Of a DNA stretch of 64,000 bases, positions 63,526 through 64,000 are shown piece by piece (positions within the stretch are counted from its first letter, which is position 1; every line of letters starts with the position of its first letter). Source of the DNA: Homarus americanus (Eukaryota; Arthropoda; Malacostraca; Decapoda; Nephropidae). The notes under the pieces were generated by a model. That model saw nothing but the letters and a program-made list of their open reading frames with translations, was not told the DNA's origin and did no database searches. The DNA lies in NCBI RefSeq assembly GCF_018991925.1, contig NW_024725521.1:744001-808000 (forward strand), read 5' to 3'. Both the position numbers and the translations under genes were made by a program.

Positions 63526-64000
63526 CAGGTATCTCTCGTTTAGCGTTAATTCGCTTAACATTAACGTAATTCAGTTTAGCAATTAATTTTTTTTTACACC
63601 CTTTCTCACTTAACATTTGGTCAAAATTTGGTTTAGCAATAGCTTGACTCACTGAGAAGGGGGAAAACTGGGGATGAGGTGGTCTGAGCGATGGCATGTT
63701 GCACAAGTAACATGTAATGAAACTAAGTGTATAAAAGTTGTGGAAAAATCATTACAGTACTGTACTCTAATGTGACTTAAAAATAAAGAAAATATAATAT
63801 AAAACCATAAAATAAAAAAAATGAAGATCAGTGGTGTGTATATTTGTGAAGTGAACGTATTTGTGGTGGCAGTGGTCTGTAACTGCGTTGCAAGCCCAGC
63901 TGTGCTCCCTCCCCCAATATGACGCCATGGCATACACACTGCCTGGCTGAACTATGTCGCATTGCCCAGAGGATGGTAGGAGCTATTTTTTGTACATAAA
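63526..64000. mobile_element. Left part of a TA-flanked TIR element running to window end
   Basis: CAGGTATCTCTCGTTTAGCG follows TA at 63524-63525 and is followed by repeated TTAGC and TTAACATT words, as in the subterminal regions of the other pogo-type elements here. The right end, if present, is outside the window. Confidence 0.5.

Larger units (their letters stand above)
61996..64000 (+). other. Vps8 intron 21, open at window end
   Basis: The donor GTAAGT follows exon 21 at 61996. No further Vps8 exon was found to the end of the window. A pogo-type terminus, CAGTAATCCCTCACCAACC, is at 62344 after TA, with no partner seen. A GC-richer block occupies about 62640-63000. Confidence 0.6.

Overview
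The window looks like nuclear DNA from an arthropod, most plausibly a decapod crustacean. It is AT-rich and has protein genes broken into many short GT-AG exons. It holds long TG, CA and AT microsatellites, CCTAA-type words related to the arthropod TTAGG repeat, and a very heavy load of TA-flanked pogo/Tigger-like DNA transposons plus decayed non-LTR retrotransposons. The decapod placement is inference; there is no taxonomic marker in the window.

Three cellular genes are supported. (1) The last coding exon of a UBE2L3/UbcH7-type ubiquitin-conjugating enzyme is at 1268-1422 (+), with the rest upstream of the window. (2) A complete Vps4 gene lies at 20515-30050 (-), with 8 coding exons and 442 codons; it encodes the AAA ATPase that disassembles ESCRT-III. 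(3) Most of Vps8 lies at 31081-61995 (+), with 21 coding exons and about 1214 codons; it encodes the large CORVET tethering subunit, and its C-terminal RING region lies beyond the window. Vps4 and Vps8 are divergent with their start codons about 1.03 kb apart, so two genes of the same endosomal pathway probably share one promoter region. That region holds three perfect TGACGTCA palindromes and a roughly 415-bp inverted repeat.

Layout: 1-1012 nested MITEs; 1268-2115 E2 exon and 3' UTR; 2116-5700 no recognised gene; 5708-6275 LINE 3' fragment; 6405-8958 full-length Tigger with a broken transposase; about 8967-9960 LINE endonuclease-region fossil; 10062-10547 deletion derivative of the Tigger; 10548-20514 AT-rich intergenic DNA with further MITEs; 20515-30050 Vps4; 30051-31080 shared promoter; 31081-61995 Vps8 with introns full of mobile elements; 61996-64000 Vps8 intron continuing out of the window.

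The most unusual feature is the pogo/Tigger content. At least ten distinguishable terminal-repeat types are present. All begin CAG, nearly all are flanked by TA, and there are three clear cases of one element inserted inside another. Several short elements still carry the first codons of a transposase, which marks them as internal-deletion derivatives. All boundaries were read by eye and no database search was run.
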